Source of the DNA: Microbacterium murale
GTDB lineage: Bacteria > Actinomycetota > Actinomycetes > Actinomycetales > Microbacteriaceae
Length of the DNA: 64,000 bases
Direction: 5' to 3'
Assembly (NCBI RefSeq): GCF_014635185.1
Contig: NZ_BMCM01000001.1
Span: 1,272,166-1,336,165 of the forward strand
A model generated the notes under the pieces. It saw only the letters and a list, made by a program, of their open reading frames with translations, had not been told where the DNA came from and did not search any database. Below, piece after piece: positions 1 to 9,051 of this stretch; the stretch's first letter is position 1, and each line of letters begins with the position of its first letter. The position numbers were made by a program, and so were the translations under genes.

Positions 1-858
1 GTCAGCGTCTCCGTGCTGCGACCCGATGGCGAGCAGGTCGACCTCGTCACGCGCATCGGGCTCGACGTCGCGAAGGGCGAGATCGTCGGGCTGCTCGGCG
101 AATCAGGCTCCGGCAAGTCGACATTCGCGCGCGCGGTGCTCGGAATGCTTCCCGCCGGCACCTGGCTGTCGTCGGGCGACATCCGCCTCGACGGCGAGCA
201 GATCGCAGGCAAGACCGAACGCGAGCTGCGATCGGTGCGCGGCGCGAAGATCGGGGCGGTGTTCCAGGACCCGATGACGGCGCTGTCACCCGTGCACACC
301 GTGGGAACGCAGCTCATCGAACCGCTGCGCATCCACAAGGGCATGAACCGTTCACAGGCTCGGGCGAGGGCGGTCGAGCTGCTGGAGCGTGTCGGTGTAC
401 GCGGCGCCGCCTCGCGGCTGGACGACTACCCGCATCAGTTCTCCGGCGGAATGGCCCAGCGCGTCGCGATCGCCATGGCGCTCGCCGCAGACCCGGAACT
501 GCTCATCGCCGACGAGGCGACGAGCGCGCTCGACGTCACCACACAGAGCCAGGTGCTCGATCTCATCCTGGACCTGCGCGACGAGTACGGAATGGGCGTT
601 CTGATGATCACGCACAGCCTGGGGGTGGTCGCCGAGACCTGCGACCGTGCTGCCGTCATGTATCGAGGGCGCATCGTCGAGGATGCTGCGGTCGACCGCC
701 TCTTCGACTCGCCTCAGCATCCCTATACCGCAGCGCTGCTGCAGGCGAACCCGATGAATGCGGTCGGGCGCGATCGGCTGCCCGTGATCGATGCGCAGCT
801 GCGCGCCACCATCGACGCCTCACTGGATGCCATCGATGCGAAGGAGGGCCGCCGATGA
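1..858 (+). CDS. Peptide/nickel-type ABC transporter ATP-binding protein (DppD/OppD-like), 5' end outside the window
   Basis: ATPase subunit that powers import of a small peptide or similar solute. The reading frame is open from base 1, so the true start lies upstream; the first internal GTG at 13 would remove conserved beta-strands and is unlikely. Counting from the window edge, Walker [10 protein letters not shown] is at residues 33-41, followed by a Q-loop (AVFQDP), the signature FSGGMAQR, Walker [13 protein letters not shown] and the switch histidine in ITHS. The C-terminal [14 protein letters not shown] stretch is the oligopeptide-transporter type extension. The stop overlaps the start of the next ATPase by 4 bp (ATGA at 855-858). 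The substrate cannot be told from the ATPase. Confidence 0.93.
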   Translation, partial: VSVSVLRPDGEQVDLVTRIGLDVAKGEIVGLLGESGSGKSTFARAVLGMLPAGTWLSSGDIRLDGEQIAGKTERELRSVRGAKIGAVFQDPMTALSPVHTVGTQLIEPLRIHKGMNRSQARARAVELLERVGVRGAASRLDDYPHQFSGGMAQRVAIAMALAADPELLIADEATSALDVTTQSQVLDLILDLRDEYGMGVLMITHSLGVVAETCDRAAVMYRGRIVEDAAVDRLFDSPQHPYTAALLQANPMNAVGRDRLPVIDAQLRATIDASLDAIDAKEGRR

Positions 859-1691
859 GTACGCCACTCCTCGAGGTTCGCGGACTGTCCGCAGGCTACG
901 AACAGAAGGTCGGCCTGTTCCGGCGCAGGGTCGTGCCCGCCGTGCGCGACATCAGCTTCGACATCCATCCGGGTGAGACTCTGGCGTTCGTCGGGGAATC
1001 CGGTTCGGGCAAGAGCACGACGGGCCGCGCGATCCTGCGGTTGCTCCCGACACTGGCGGGGAGCATCCGTTTCGACGGGCAGGACCTGGCGGAGTGGGGG
1101 GAGCGCACCCCGTTGGCATATCGGCGGCAGGTGCAGGCGGTCTTCCAGGATCCGAGCGCGTCGCTGAACCCGCGCCACCTCATCTCGCACACCCTCGACA
1201 CCGCGCTCGAGCGTCACGGGCACCGAGATCGACGCGACCGACGTGATCGGATGGTCGAGGCGATCGAGCTCGTCGGGCTCGGCGTGGAGCATCTCGATCG
1301 TTTCCCGGTCGAGATGTCGGGAGGGCAGCAGCAGCGCGCGGCGATCGCCAGGGCTCTGGTGCTCGAGCCGAGGCTCGTCGTGTGCGATGAGGCCGTGAGC
1401 GCCCTCGACCTCTCGACGCAGGGGCAGATCATCAACCTGCTCGCCGACCTGCAGCAGAAGACCGGCGTGAGCTACCTGTTCATCGCGCATGACCTGGCAC
1501 TCGTGCGGCACATCGCCGATCGGGTCGGGGTGATGAGCCAGGGGGACCTGGTCGAACTCGCCGAAACCGAGGAACTGTTCGAGTCTCCGCAGGATGCCTA
1601 CACGCGGCGGCTGCTTGCCGCGACGCCGGCGTCGCATCCGGCCGGCCGCGAGGAGAGACGGCTGCAGCGGAAGACGATCAGGACGGCATGA
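855..1691 (+). CDS. Peptide-type ABC transporter ATP-binding protein (DppF/OppF-like)
   Basis: Second ATPase of the same importer, 278 aa. It has Walker [11 protein letters not shown]-loop AVFQDPSASLNP, signature MSGGQQQRAAIARAL, Walker B LVVCDEAVSALD and the H-loop in IAHD. FQDPSASLNPR is the usual OppF/DppF pattern, and the protein ends in the peptide-transporter C-terminal region (DAYTRRLLAATP). It is translationally coupled to the upstream ATPase through the ATGA overlap. Heterodimeric ATPase pairs of this kind normally serve a two-permease importer, so permease and binding-protein genes are expected just left of the window. Confidence 0.93.
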   Translation: MSTPLLEVRGLSAGYEQKVGLFRRRVVPAVRDISFDIHPGETLAFVGESGSGKSTTGRAILRLLPTLAGSIRFDGQDLAEWGERTPLAYRRQVQAVFQDPSASLNPRHLISHTLDTALERHGHRDRRDRRDRMVEAIELVGLGVEHLDRFPVEMSGGQQQRAAIARALVLEPRLVVCDEAVSALDLSTQGQIINLLADLQQKTGVSYLFIAHDLALVRHIADRVGVMSQGDLVELAETEELFESPQDAYTRRLLAATPASHPAGREERRLQRKTIRTA

Positions 1692-1727
1692 CGATCATGC
1701 GGTGTCGGCTGCAGTGAAGGAGGATCC

Positions 1728-2114
1728 ATGGGCGGACGTGTGAGCATCGAACTGCCCGGCTTCGGGCACGCGAACCCCATTCCGGCGGCGAGCCGCATCG
1801 GGCCGTTCCTCGCGTCGGGCGCGCTCACCGGGCGCGACCCGCAGACCCGCGAGATGCCGGAAGGGCTCGACGAGCAGTGCGCGAATGTGTTCCAGCACAT
1901 CCGTGCGCTGATGGATGCCGCGGGCGGATCGACCGACGACATCCTCAAACTCACGATCCACCTGACGACGTATCGCGATCGTGATGCGCTGAACCGTGAG
2001 TGGTCGGCGATGTTCCCCGACCCGGCCTCCCGGCCCGCGCGCCAGGTGCTGGCCGCCGAGCTCGACGGCGGCGCACTCGTCCACGCCGATGTGCTGGCGG
2101 TGCTCAGCGGCTGA
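1728..2114 (+). CDS. RidA family protein (YjgF/YER057c/UK114)
   Basis: Small 128-aa Rid-family protein. Characterised RidA members hydrolyse reactive 2-aminoacrylate and other enamines or imines. The arginine-containing motif RPARQVL near the C-terminus matches the substrate-carboxylate arginine region of active Rid proteins. An AAGGAGG Shine-Dalgarno sequence lies just before the ATG at 1728. The gene begins 36 bp after the ABC ATPase on the same strand, so it may be the last gene of that operon; Rid proteins often accompany amino-acid or peptide catabolism. The subfamily (RidA versus Rid2-7) is not resolved by eye. Confidence 0.85.
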   Translation: MGGRVSIELPGFGHANPIPAASRIGPFLASGALTGRDPQTREMPEGLDEQCANVFQHIRALMDAAGGSTDDILKLTIHLTTYRDRDALNREWSAMFPDPASRPARQVLAAELDGGALVHADVLAVLSG

Positions 2115-2125
2115 GCTGAGCCGGC

Positions 2126-2797
2126 TCAGCCCTCGCGGCGCCTGACGATCTCGCCGATCCAGCTCGGCGCGAACGGCGAGGTGCAGCCAGGCGCTGTCGG
2201 GTAGTCGGCCAGCACCTGCAGGCGTTCGCCGATCTCCAGCGCACGTGCACGCAGGTGCGGGTGATAGATGCCGATCTGCGCGAGTGTTTCGTTCATCGTC
2301 CATTGCGGACGCGTGGGGGCGTCCTTCATATCGCGCTCGATCCGGTCGAGCAGATCTTCGAGATCGAGGCCCTCCGGCTTCTTCGCGACGCGTTCGCTCG
2401 TCAGCGACCACGCGGCCGCGGCGACCGTCGGATCCGCGTCGTCGAACCACCGCACGCGCATCTCCTCGGCGAGTGGCGACTTCTTCGCGATGTAGCTCAC
2501 GAACCACTCGTTGACCTTCGGCGGGCGTGTCTCGCGCAGCATCGCATCCAACTCATCCGCGGAGAACTCCCGCGGCTTGCAGATCAGCAGCGCGAGCAGG
2601 CGCGGCGCGGTCTCACCCGTCGACCACAGCTCCTTCGCCAGGGCATGATTCGTCTTGACCTGCTTCGCGAGCCCGCGCATCTTCGACAGGTTGATGCCGT
2701 GGTCGTCGCCGCGCTTCTCGTTCGCGGACCGCATCTTCGGGTCTTCGAGCGCGGCGAGCTCGGAGAGCACGTCAGGGACGGTCATCGTGGCGGTCAT
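2126..2797 (-). CDS. DNA alkylation repair protein (AlkD-like HEAT-repeat family)
   Basis: A 223-aa all-helical protein that matches the DNA alkylation repair family, whose members excise bulky or cationic alkylated bases such as 3-methyladenine and 7-methylguanine. Recognisable features are the N-terminal GINLSKMRGLAKQV segment, repeated helical hairpins containing WFVSYIAKKSPLAEEM, and DADPTVAAAAWSLTSE, which is typical of the HEAT-like repeats. It is transcribed towards the RidA gene, with 11 bp between the two stops. Upstream, towards the FUSC gene, lies a long inverted repeat. Some family members lack glycosylase activity, so activity is inferred only from family. Confidence 0.8.
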   Translation of the reverse strand: MTATMTVPDVLSELAALEDPKMRSANEKRGDDHGINLSKMRGLAKQVKTNHALAKELWSTGETAPRLLALLICKPREFSADELDAMLRETRPPKVNEWFVSYIAKKSPLAEEMRVRWFDDADPTVAAAAWSLTSERVAKKPEGLDLEDLLDRIERDMKDAPTRPQWTMNETLAQIGIYHPHLRARALEIGERLQVLADYPTAPGCTSPFAPSWIGEIVRRREG

Positions 2798-2822
2798 GAT
2801 CCCAGCCTACGACCGGCTGTCG

Positions 2823-2912
2823 CGAGTACACCTGTCGGCCGAGATCACAGATGTCGGCTCGGATCGGCCATTTCGGCCGACATCCGTGACAATCCACCGA
2901 CGGGTGTACTCG
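2823..2912. repeat. Long intergenic inverted repeat between the FUSC and AlkD-like genes
   Basis: Outer arms 2823-2838 and 2897-2912 pair at 15 of 16 positions (CGAGTACACC against GGTGTACTCG). Inner arms ending at 2858 and starting at 2876 pair perfectly over at least 8 bp (ATGTCGGC/GCCGACAT). It lies between two minus-strand genes, after the FUSC stop and before the AlkD-like start. It could act as a terminator for FUSC, although no U-run follows the stem. Confidence 0.75.
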
Positions 2913-2924
2913 GGCGCCGGGTCG

Positions 2925-3968
2925 TCAATCCTCCCCGACGAGTTCGTCGCGGATACGGCGCAGGTCTTCCATGAGTGAGCCGATCAGGATCCAATGACCT
3001 GATGCCGGCGGCTTCACCCGCAGCGGAGCTGTCAGCGCCGGGATGGCCGATGTCTCCGCGGAAGGCTCAGGTGCGACGTCGGCGACCTGCACTGCAAGGC
3101 GCACATCATGGCCGGCGCGGCGAAGCTGCTCAGCGATCGCGTGCACGGTCGGTTCGTCGGCGAGGGTGTCGTCATAGTGGTCGAAGTACGCCCGCGTCAT
3201 CCCGATCACCTGCGTGACGATCGGAGACAGCTTCTCGAGGAGGGCTCGCATCTCCACGAGGTCACCGCGTTGGGATCGGCGTGGGTTGAGCGTCAGCGCC
3301 TCCTCACCTGCGGAGATGGATGCTTCGGCTGCGATCAGCATCGGCCGCAGCAGTCGCGCTTCCACCATCAGCCCCTGAAGCTGCGCTGGGGTCTGCGCAG
3401 TGGGCAGCGCCGAGGCCAGCCGGTCGAGACTGGCGGCGATCTCCGCGCCGAGCAGCCCCAGGTCGCGCCGCGCGGGGGCGGTGAGCACCGGTGGCACGAT
3501 CAGGGCGTTGACGATGATGCCGATCGCGACGCCGATCAGGGTCTCGACGATGCGGTCCAGGGCGTATTGAGGGCTGGATGATCCGAGCGCGAGGACGAGC
3601 ATCGCCGAGATCGCGACCTGGTTCCCCATGCCAGGAGTGGCGCGGAAGACCCATGCCACCAGCATCGCCACCACGATCGCGAGCAGAACGACCCAGCTCT
3701 GCGGACCCAACAGCAGGCTGAGGCCCGTCGCGATAACGACGCCGACGATCACGCCGAGGCTGCGCTCGATCGCCTTTGCGAACGACTGGTTCACACTCGG
3801 GAGCACCACCAGCAGGGCGGCGATCGCGGCGAACACAGGCAGCGGTCCTGGCACCAGCCACCCGGCGATCAGCCATGCGCCGATCGTCGCCACCGCCGAC
3901 TTCACGACCTGCAGTAGAGGTGCGCGTTTCGCGCTGCGCACCGCCGATGTCATCCGCATGTTCCCCAC
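2925..3968 (-). CDS. FUSC family membrane protein (aromatic-acid exporter type)
   Basis: A 347-aa integral membrane protein with about six hydrophobic helices in the first 160 residues, such as AAIAALLVVLPSVNQSFAKA and GVAIGIIVNALIVPP. A soluble helical region of about 170 residues follows. This half-size arrangement matches FUSC/ArAE-like proteins, which are proposed effluxers of small organic acids. The start is uncertain: GTG at 3968, with in-frame ATGs at 3959 and 3953. It is divergent from the siderophore operon, with an IdeR-type box between them. The substrate is unknown. Confidence 0.75.
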   Translation of the reverse strand: MGNMRMTSAVRSAKRAPLLQVVKSAVATIGAWLIAGWLVPGPLPVFAAIAALLVVLPSVNQSFAKAIERSLGVIVGVVIATGLSLLLGPQSWVVLLAIVVAMLVAWVFRATPGMGNQVAISAMLVLALGSSSPQYALDRIVETLIGVAIGIIVNALIVPPVLTAPARRDLGLLGAEIAASLDRLASALPTAQTPAQLQGLMVEARLLRPMLIAAEASISAGEEALTLNPRRSQRGDLVEMRALLEKLSPIVTQVIGMTRAYFDHYDDTLADEPTVHAIAEQLRRAGHDVRLAVQVADVAPEPSAETSAIPALTAPLRVKPPASGHWILIGSLMEDLRRIRDELVGED

Positions 3969-4025
3969 GTTAGCCCTGGGCGATATCGGCCGAACCGTAT
4001 GAGGCCAGCCTAACTCTCTGATAAA

Positions 4026-4044
4026 TTAGGGCAGGCTTACCAAA
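4026..4044 (+). promoter_or_regulatory. Candidate IdeR/DtxR iron box upstream of the first siderophore operon
   Basis: The 19-mer TTAGGGCAGGCTTACCAAA matches the IdeR/DtxR consensus TTAGGTTAGGCTAACCTAA at 15 of 19 positions. It lies 50 bp before the binding-protein start and next to an AT-rich hexamer (ATAAAT at 4021-4026) that could be the -10 element. Iron-loaded IdeR bound here would block transcription. A weaker partial copy (AGCCTAAC) lies near 4007-4014. Confidence 0.8.
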
Positions 4045-4094
4045 GCATCCGGCGCTCTTCGTGCCATCCCCCGACAACCCGAAAGGGAAATCCC

Positions 4095-5177
4095 GTGCGC
4101 ATCTCTCGTATTCTCGGCATCGGTGCGGTCGCAGTCATGGCAGTCGGCCTTGCCGCCTGCGCGACCCCCGCACCTTCCGACAGTTCGGACTCCGACTCCC
4201 TGATCGGCACGAACCCGGCATCCGCCGACGCGTTCCCGGTCACCGTGGAGCACTTCTTCGGAGAGACCACGATCAGCGAGAAGCCCGATCGCATCGCGAC
4301 CGTCAACTGGGCCAATCACGAGGTCCCGCTCGCCCTCGGCGTCGTGCCGGTCGGAATGAGCAAGGTCGCCTGGGGGGACGACGACGACAACGGCGTGCTC
4401 CCGTGGGTCGAGGACAAGCTCGATGAACTCGGCATCGATGTGTCGCTGATGGGTGACAAGGATGCAGAGAAGGCGGGCGAGGTGCCGGTGCTGTTCGACG
4501 AGGCCGACGGCATCGACTTCGAAGCCGTCGCCGACACGAGCCCCGACGTCATCCTCGCTTCGTACTCCGGCCTCACGCAGGAGGACTACGACACCCTCTC
4601 CAAGATCGCACCTGTCGTCGCGTACCCCGAGGTCGCATGGGGCACCTCGGTGCAGGACATGATCACGCTGAACTCCGAGGCGATCGGACTCGCCGACGAG
4701 GGCGAGGCACTGATCGAGGATCTGGATGCCCAGACGCAGGCGGCACTCGACGCGCACCCCGCGCTGAAGGACGCGAAGCTGCTCTTCAGCTACATCGACC
4801 CGAACGACCTCAGCCAGGTCGGCTACTACACGCGCATCGACACCCGCCCCGGCTTCCTGCTCGAACTCGGTCTGCCGGAGCCGCAGGTCGTCGCGGACAA
4901 CGCCGACAGCACCGACTTCTACCTGATGGTCAGCGCGGAAGAGGTCGAGAAGTTCGACGACGTCGACGTGTTCATCACCTACGGCGACGAGTCGATCATC
5001 CCGCTGCTGCAGGCCGATCCCCTGCTAGGTAAGATCCCCGCGATCGCCGCCGGCAACATCGCGATCCTTCCCGACGCGTCTCCGATGGCGAACTCCGCGA
5101 ACCCGTCGCCGCTCTCGATTCCGTGGGGCATCGACGACTACTTCGCGATTCTCGAAGCACCGCTGCTCGACGAGTGA
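4095..5177 (+). CDS. Iron-siderophore ABC transporter substrate-binding lipoprotein
   Basis: A 360-aa periplasmic-binding-type lipoprotein that captures ferric siderophore at the cell surface. It has an N-terminal signal with lipobox GLAAC (Cys at residue 22), then the FecB/FhuD-like core beginning VTVEHFFGETTISEKPDRIATV. It contains a long rigid helix region and ends NPSPLSIPWGIDDY. The GTG start at 4095 is supported by a purine-rich GAAAGGGAAA upstream. The stop overlaps the GTG of the first permease (GTGA at 5174-5177). The IdeR box upstream predicts expression under iron limitation. The siderophore cannot be deduced and no siderophore biosynthesis genes are nearby. Confidence 0.9.
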   Translation: MRISRILGIGAVAVMAVGLAACATPAPSDSSDSDSLIGTNPASADAFPVTVEHFFGETTISEKPDRIATVNWANHEVPLALGVVPVGMSKVAWGDDDDNGVLPWVEDKLDELGIDVSLMGDKDAEKAGEVPVLFDEADGIDFEAVADTSPDVILASYSGLTQEDYDTLSKIAPVVAYPEVAWGTSVQDMITLNSEAIGLADEGEALIEDLDAQTQAALDAHPALKDAKLLFSYIDPNDLSQVGYYTRIDTRPGFLLELGLPEPQVVADNADSTDFYLMVSAEEVEKFDDVDVFITYGDESIIPLLQADPLLGKIPAIAAGNIAILPDASPMANSANPSPLSIPWGIDDYFAILEAPLLDE

Positions 5178-6220
5178 CCTCAGTCGCCCACGCTTCGACG
5201 TCGGGCGCCGCGAGACTGCGGCGCCCGACGTCGGTGCGTGTGCTCTGGCTGCTGATCGGCGCCGGCGTCATCCTCGTCCTGTGCATCCTGTCGGTCTCGT
5301 TCGGTGTGCGCACCGTATCGCTCGACGACATCGCCGCTGCGCTCACCGGGCACGACGACACCGTCTCGCAGGCCGCGATCATCAAGCGGATCCCCCGGAC
5401 AGTGCTCGCCATCCTCGTCGGCGCCGCGCTCGCACTCTCAGGAGCTGCGATGCAGGCCGTCACCCGCAACCCCATCGCCGACCCCGGCATCCTCGGAGTC
5501 ACGAACGGCGCCTCGCTCGCGGTCGTGTTCGGGATCGCCTTCTTCGGCATCTCGACCGCCTACGGTTACATGCTGCTGGCCATCCTCGGTGCCGCGGTCG
5601 CCGCTGTCTTCGTGTACGCGGTCGGCTCGCTCGGCCGGGGCGGTGCGACGCCCCTCAAACTCGCCCTCGCCGGGGCTGCGACCTCGGCGGCGCTCGGCTC
5701 ACTGATCAGCGCGGTCATGCTGCCCCGCGTCGACCTGCTGCAGACGTTCCAGTCCTGGCAGGTCGGCGGCGTTGGCGGCGCGGAGTGGCCGCGCATCGCG
5801 ATCACCGCTCCCGTGCTCGCCATCGGCGCGCTCATCTGCTTCATGTGCGCACGCGGCATGAACTCCCTGGCGCTCGGCGACGACATGGCGGCCGGCCTCG
5901 GCGAGCGGGTCTTCCGCACCCGCCTCGTCTCGGCGGTCGGCGCCGTGATCCTCGCGGGCGCCGCCACGGCGATCGCCGGTCCGATCGGCTTCGTCGGCCT
6001 CGTCATCCCGCACATGTGCCGGATGCTGATCGGCACGGACCACCGCTGGCTACTGCCGTTCTCCGCCCTCGGCGGCGCCGCACTGCTGCTCGCGAGCGAC
6101 ATCATCGGACGAGTGATCGCCCCATCGTCGGAGGAGATCCAGGTCGGCATCATCACGGCGGTCATCGGCGCACCGTTCTTCATCTGGATCGTCCGCCGCC
6201 AGAAGGTGCGCGAGCTGTGA
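5174..6220 (+). CDS. FecCD-family iron-siderophore ABC permease (first subunit)
   Basis: A 348-aa polytopic permease of the FecCD/BtuC type with about ten membrane helices. Diagnostic stretches are RIPRTVLAILVGAALALSGA, AVTRNPIADPGILGVTNGAS and GPIGFVGLVIPHMCRMLIG. An upstream ATG at 5123 is open in frame, but the GTG at 5174 that overlaps the binding-protein stop gives the expected N-terminus and coupling. It forms the membrane channel with the following permease. Confidence 0.9.
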   Translation: MTSVAHASTSGAARLRRPTSVRVLWLLIGAGVILVLCILSVSFGVRTVSLDDIAAALTGHDDTVSQAAIIKRIPRTVLAILVGAALALSGAAMQAVTRNPIADPGILGVTNGASLAVVFGIAFFGISTAYGYMLLAILGAAVAAVFVYAVGSLGRGGATPLKLALAGAATSAALGSLISAVMLPRVDLLQTFQSWQVGGVGGAEWPRIAITAPVLAIGALICFMCARGMNSLALGDDMAAGLGERVFRTRLVSAVGAVILAGAATAIAGPIGFVGLVIPHMCRMLIGTDHRWLLPFSALGGAALLLASDIIGRVIAPSSEEIQVGIITAVIGAPFFIWIVRRQKVREL

Positions 6221-7278
6221 CCCTTCTGAAGCCCCTGGCCCCGGCCCCTATGCAGGGCCCGGCCGTGATCATGGCCGGCCGGCGCGCCCGCCACCGCCGT
6301 CACGCCGTGGCCACGATCGTCCTCGGCCTGCTGCTCTTCGCGCTCGCCGCGGTCGCGCTGATGTTCGGCAACTCGTTCTACACACCCGGCGAGATCATCC
6401 GGGTCATGCTGGGCGAGACCGTGCCGGGAGCATCCTTCACAGTCGGAGAGCTGCGCCTGCCGCGCACCGCGCTCGCGATCCTCGCCGGATTCGCCTTCGG
6501 GATCGCCGGTGTCACCTTCCAGACCCTGCTGCGCAACCCGCTCGCCTCGCCCGACATCATCGGCATCACCGAGGGCGCGAGCGCCGCGGCCGTCGTCGGC
6601 ATCGTCGTGCTCGGGCTGAGCGGCCCCGCCGTTTCAGCGATGGCATTGGGCGGAGTCCTGATCACCGCGATCGCGATCTATCTGCTCTCGAACAAGGGCG
6701 GCTTCTCCGGCATCCGCTTGATCCTGATCGGCATCGGAGTCGCCGCGATGCTGCAGAGCGTCGTGTCGTACGTCCTCTCGCGCGCGGCGGACTGGGACAT
6801 CCAGATGGCGATGCGCTGGATCACCGGCAGCCTGAACAACGCCGCCTGGGACGACGTCATCCCGCTCGCGATCGCCAGCGTCGTGATCCTGCCGTTCCTA
6901 TTCAGTCAGGCGCAGGCGCTCGGGATGCTGCAACTCGGCGACGACTCGGCCGCCGGCCTCGGCGTGCGCGTCACGGTAACGCGGCTGATGTTCATCATCG
7001 GCGCCGTCGCGTTGCTCGCGTTCGCGACGGCGGGCACCGGACCGATCGCGTTCGTCGCGTTCATGGCCGGACCCATCGCCGCGCGCATCACCGGCCCCGG
7101 CGCGAATCTGCTGCTGCCGTCGGCCTTCGTCGGCGCGGTGCTCGTGCTCGGCGGCGATCTGATCGGTCAGTTCGCGTTCGATGCGCGCTACCCGGTCGGC
7201 GTCATCACCGGTGTGCTCGGCGCTCCCTACCTGATCTACCTGCTCATCCGCACCAACCGCTCTGGGGGCTCGCTGTGA
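6217..7278 (+). CDS. FecCD-family iron-siderophore ABC permease (second subunit)
   Basis: A 353-aa permease, partner of the preceding subunit. It contains LRLPRTALAILAGFAFGIAG, LLRNPLASPDIIGITEGASA and GPIAFVAFMAGPIAARITG, the FecCD family landmarks. The GTG start at 6217 overlaps the preceding stop by 4 bp. The frame is open far upstream to 5281, but that part is a shadow of the other permease. In the second siderophore locus at 26883 these two domains are fused into one protein. Confidence 0.9.
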   Translation: MTLLKPLAPAPMQGPAVIMAGRRARHRRHAVATIVLGLLLFALAAVALMFGNSFYTPGEIIRVMLGETVPGASFTVGELRLPRTALAILAGFAFGIAGVTFQTLLRNPLASPDIIGITEGASAAAVVGIVVLGLSGPAVSAMALGGVLITAIAIYLLSNKGGFSGIRLILIGIGVAAMLQSVVSYVLSRAADWDIQMAMRWITGSLNNAAWDDVIPLAIASVVILPFLFSQAQALGMLQLGDDSAAGLGVRVTVTRLMFIIGAVALLAFATAGTGPIAFVAFMAGPIAARITGPGANLLLPSAFVGAVLVLGGDLIGQFAFDARYPVGVITGVLGAPYLIYLLIRTNRSGGSL

Positions 7279-8075
7279 CCGAGGCACACACACTGACCGC
7301 CGAGGGGGTGACTCTCGCGTACGGCGACCGCACTGTCATCGAGGGGCTCGATCTTCAGGTCGCGCCGGGCAAGATCACCTCGATCGTCGGGGCGAACGGA
7401 TGCGGCAAGTCGACGCTGCTGCGATCGCTCGCGCGGCTGCTGTCGCCGGCATCCGGTCAGATCGTGCTGGACGGCAAATCGGTGCACTCCCGCCCCACCA
7501 AGGAGGTCGCCCGCGTGCTCGGCCTGCTGCCGCAGTCGCCGATCGCGCCGGAGGGGATCGCCGTGGCCGACCTGGTCGGGCGGGGACGGCATCCGCATCA
7601 GAAGGTGCTCGCCCGCTGGACCACGCACGACTACGAGGTCGTCGCCGACGCGCTCGAGGCGACAGGGATCACCGATCTCGCGGACCGCAGCGTCGACGAG
7701 CTGTCCGGCGGACAGCGTCAGCGCGTGTGGATCGCGATGGCGCTCGCGCAGGAGACCGACATCCTGCTGCTCGACGAGCCGACCACGTTCCTCGACGTCG
7801 CGCACCAGGTCGAGGTGCTCGATCTGCTCACCGACCTCAGCGTCTCGCGCGGCACGACCATCGTCATGGTGCTGCACGATCTCAACCTCGCCGCGCGCTA
7901 TTCCGACGAGCTCGTCGCGATGCGCGGCGGCCAGGTGCATGCGCTCGGCGCCCCGGACGACATCCTCACTCATACGCTGGTCGAAGAGGTCTTCGGCATG
8001 GCGAACCAGATCACCACCGACCCGGTCTCCGGGAAGCCGATGGTGACCCCGATCGGAAGGCATCATGTCCGCTGA
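7275..8075 (+). CDS. Iron-siderophore ABC transporter ATP-binding protein (FepC/FecE-like)
   Basis: A 266-aa ATPase driving ferric-siderophore import. Walker A GANGCGKST lies near residues 38-46, then GLLPQSP (Q-loop), signature LSGGQRQRVWIAMALAQ, Walker B ILLLDEPTTFLD and H-loop LHDLN, all typical of the FepC group. The GTG start overlaps the permease stop (GTGA at 7275-7278), and its own end overlaps the next gene by 11 bp, which makes a fully coupled operon. Confidence 0.93.
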   Translation: MTEAHTLTAEGVTLAYGDRTVIEGLDLQVAPGKITSIVGANGCGKSTLLRSLARLLSPASGQIVLDGKSVHSRPTKEVARVLGLLPQSPIAPEGIAVADLVGRGRHPHQKVLARWTTHDYEVVADALEATGITDLADRSVDELSGGQRQRVWIAMALAQETDILLLDEPTTFLDVAHQVEVLDLLTDLSVSRGTTIVMVLHDLNLAARYSDELVAMRGGQVHALGAPDDILTHTLVEEVFGMANQITTDPVSGKPMVTPIGRHHVR

Positions 8076-9006
8076 CACTCGCACCCGCACCCCGTACGTC
8101 CTCGCCCGCGCCGAGGTGCGCGCGGTCGACCGGGTATCGCCGAACTTCGTGCGCGTCACATTCGGCGGTCTCGACCTCGAGGATTTCGGCACGCCAGGCG
8201 ATGTCTACGACGCGCGGATCAAGCTGGTCTTCCCGCCGGCGTCCGGCATCCTCCCCGATCTCGATCGCGACACCGACGACTGGTGGGGCTCGTATCTCGC
8301 CGTCCCCGAGGAATTGCGCGGATCGATGCGCACCTACTCGGTGCGATCTCTGAACGTCGCGGATGCCGGCACCGAGGTCGTCGTCGACTTCGTGCTGCAC
8401 CTGGCGCCGGGCCTCACCGGACCCGCCTCGCTGTGGGCGAGTGCGGCCGGTGTCGGCGACGAGCTCTGGATGGTCGGACCGCGCCGCGGCCGCGAAGACC
8501 GCAGCGGCATCGAGTACGCGCCGGGAGAGACATCGTCGGTGATGCTGGTCGGCGATGAGACCGCCGCTCCTGCGATCGCCCGCATCCTGGAGGATGCACC
8601 GCGGGGCCTCCGCGGCCTCGCGTTCATCGAGGTGCCGACCGCCGAGGACATCCTGCCCATCGACGCACCGGACGGAGTCGAGGTGCACTGGCTGCCGCGC
8701 GGCGATGCCGCACACGGACTGCGCCTCATCCCCACCGTGCTCGACTGCCTCGGCGACGCCGATGCCAGTGGCGAGATCAAGATCACCGATCTCGAGGGCG
8801 AAGAGATGGTCTGGGAGACCCCGGTCTACTCGGGCAGCGGCGAAGACGTCGCGAGTGCCGCTGCGGGCGAGCGGTACTTCTGGATCGCGGGGGAGAGCGG
8901 CGTCGTCACGACGCTGCGTCGACACCTCGTGAAGGATCTCGGCATCGACCGCGCGCAGGTGGCGTTCATGGGGTACTGGCGCCGCGGCGTCGCGATGCGC
9001 GGCTAG
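8065..9006 (+). CDS. Siderophore-interacting protein (SIP/ViuB-type ferric-siderophore reductase)
   Basis: A 313-aa flavoprotein expected to release iron from the imported ferric siderophore by reduction. The N-terminal half is the FAD-binding barrel with the flavin motif MRTYSVRSLN near residues 91-100. The C-terminal half is the SIP NAD(P)H-binding domain with GDETAAPAIARILED and WIAGESGVVTTLRRHLV. Presence of the reductase in the importer operon suggests intracellular reductive release. It starts 11 bp inside the ATPase gene. The reductant (NADPH or ferredoxin) is not evident from the sequence. Confidence 0.9.
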   Translation: MSADTRTRTPYVLARAEVRAVDRVSPNFVRVTFGGLDLEDFGTPGDVYDARIKLVFPPASGILPDLDRDTDDWWGSYLAVPEELRGSMRTYSVRSLNVADAGTEVVVDFVLHLAPGLTGPASLWASAAGVGDELWMVGPRRGREDRSGIEYAPGETSSVMLVGDETAAPAIARILEDAPRGLRGLAFIEVPTAEDILPIDAPDGVEVHWLPRGDAAHGLRLIPTVLDCLGDADASGEIKITDLEGEEMVWETPVYSGSGEDVASAAAGERYFWIAGESGVVTTLRRHLVKDLGIDRAQVAFMGYWRRGVAMRG

Positions 9007-9051
9007 CGAGCCGCATCCGCTCGTGTCACCGGCCCGTGGTTCGATGGAGGC

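Noticed and set aside
5281-6216. Long upstream extension of the second FecCD permease
   Set aside because: It is an out-of-frame shadow of the first permease; the GTG at 6217 with 4-bp overlap is the coupled start.
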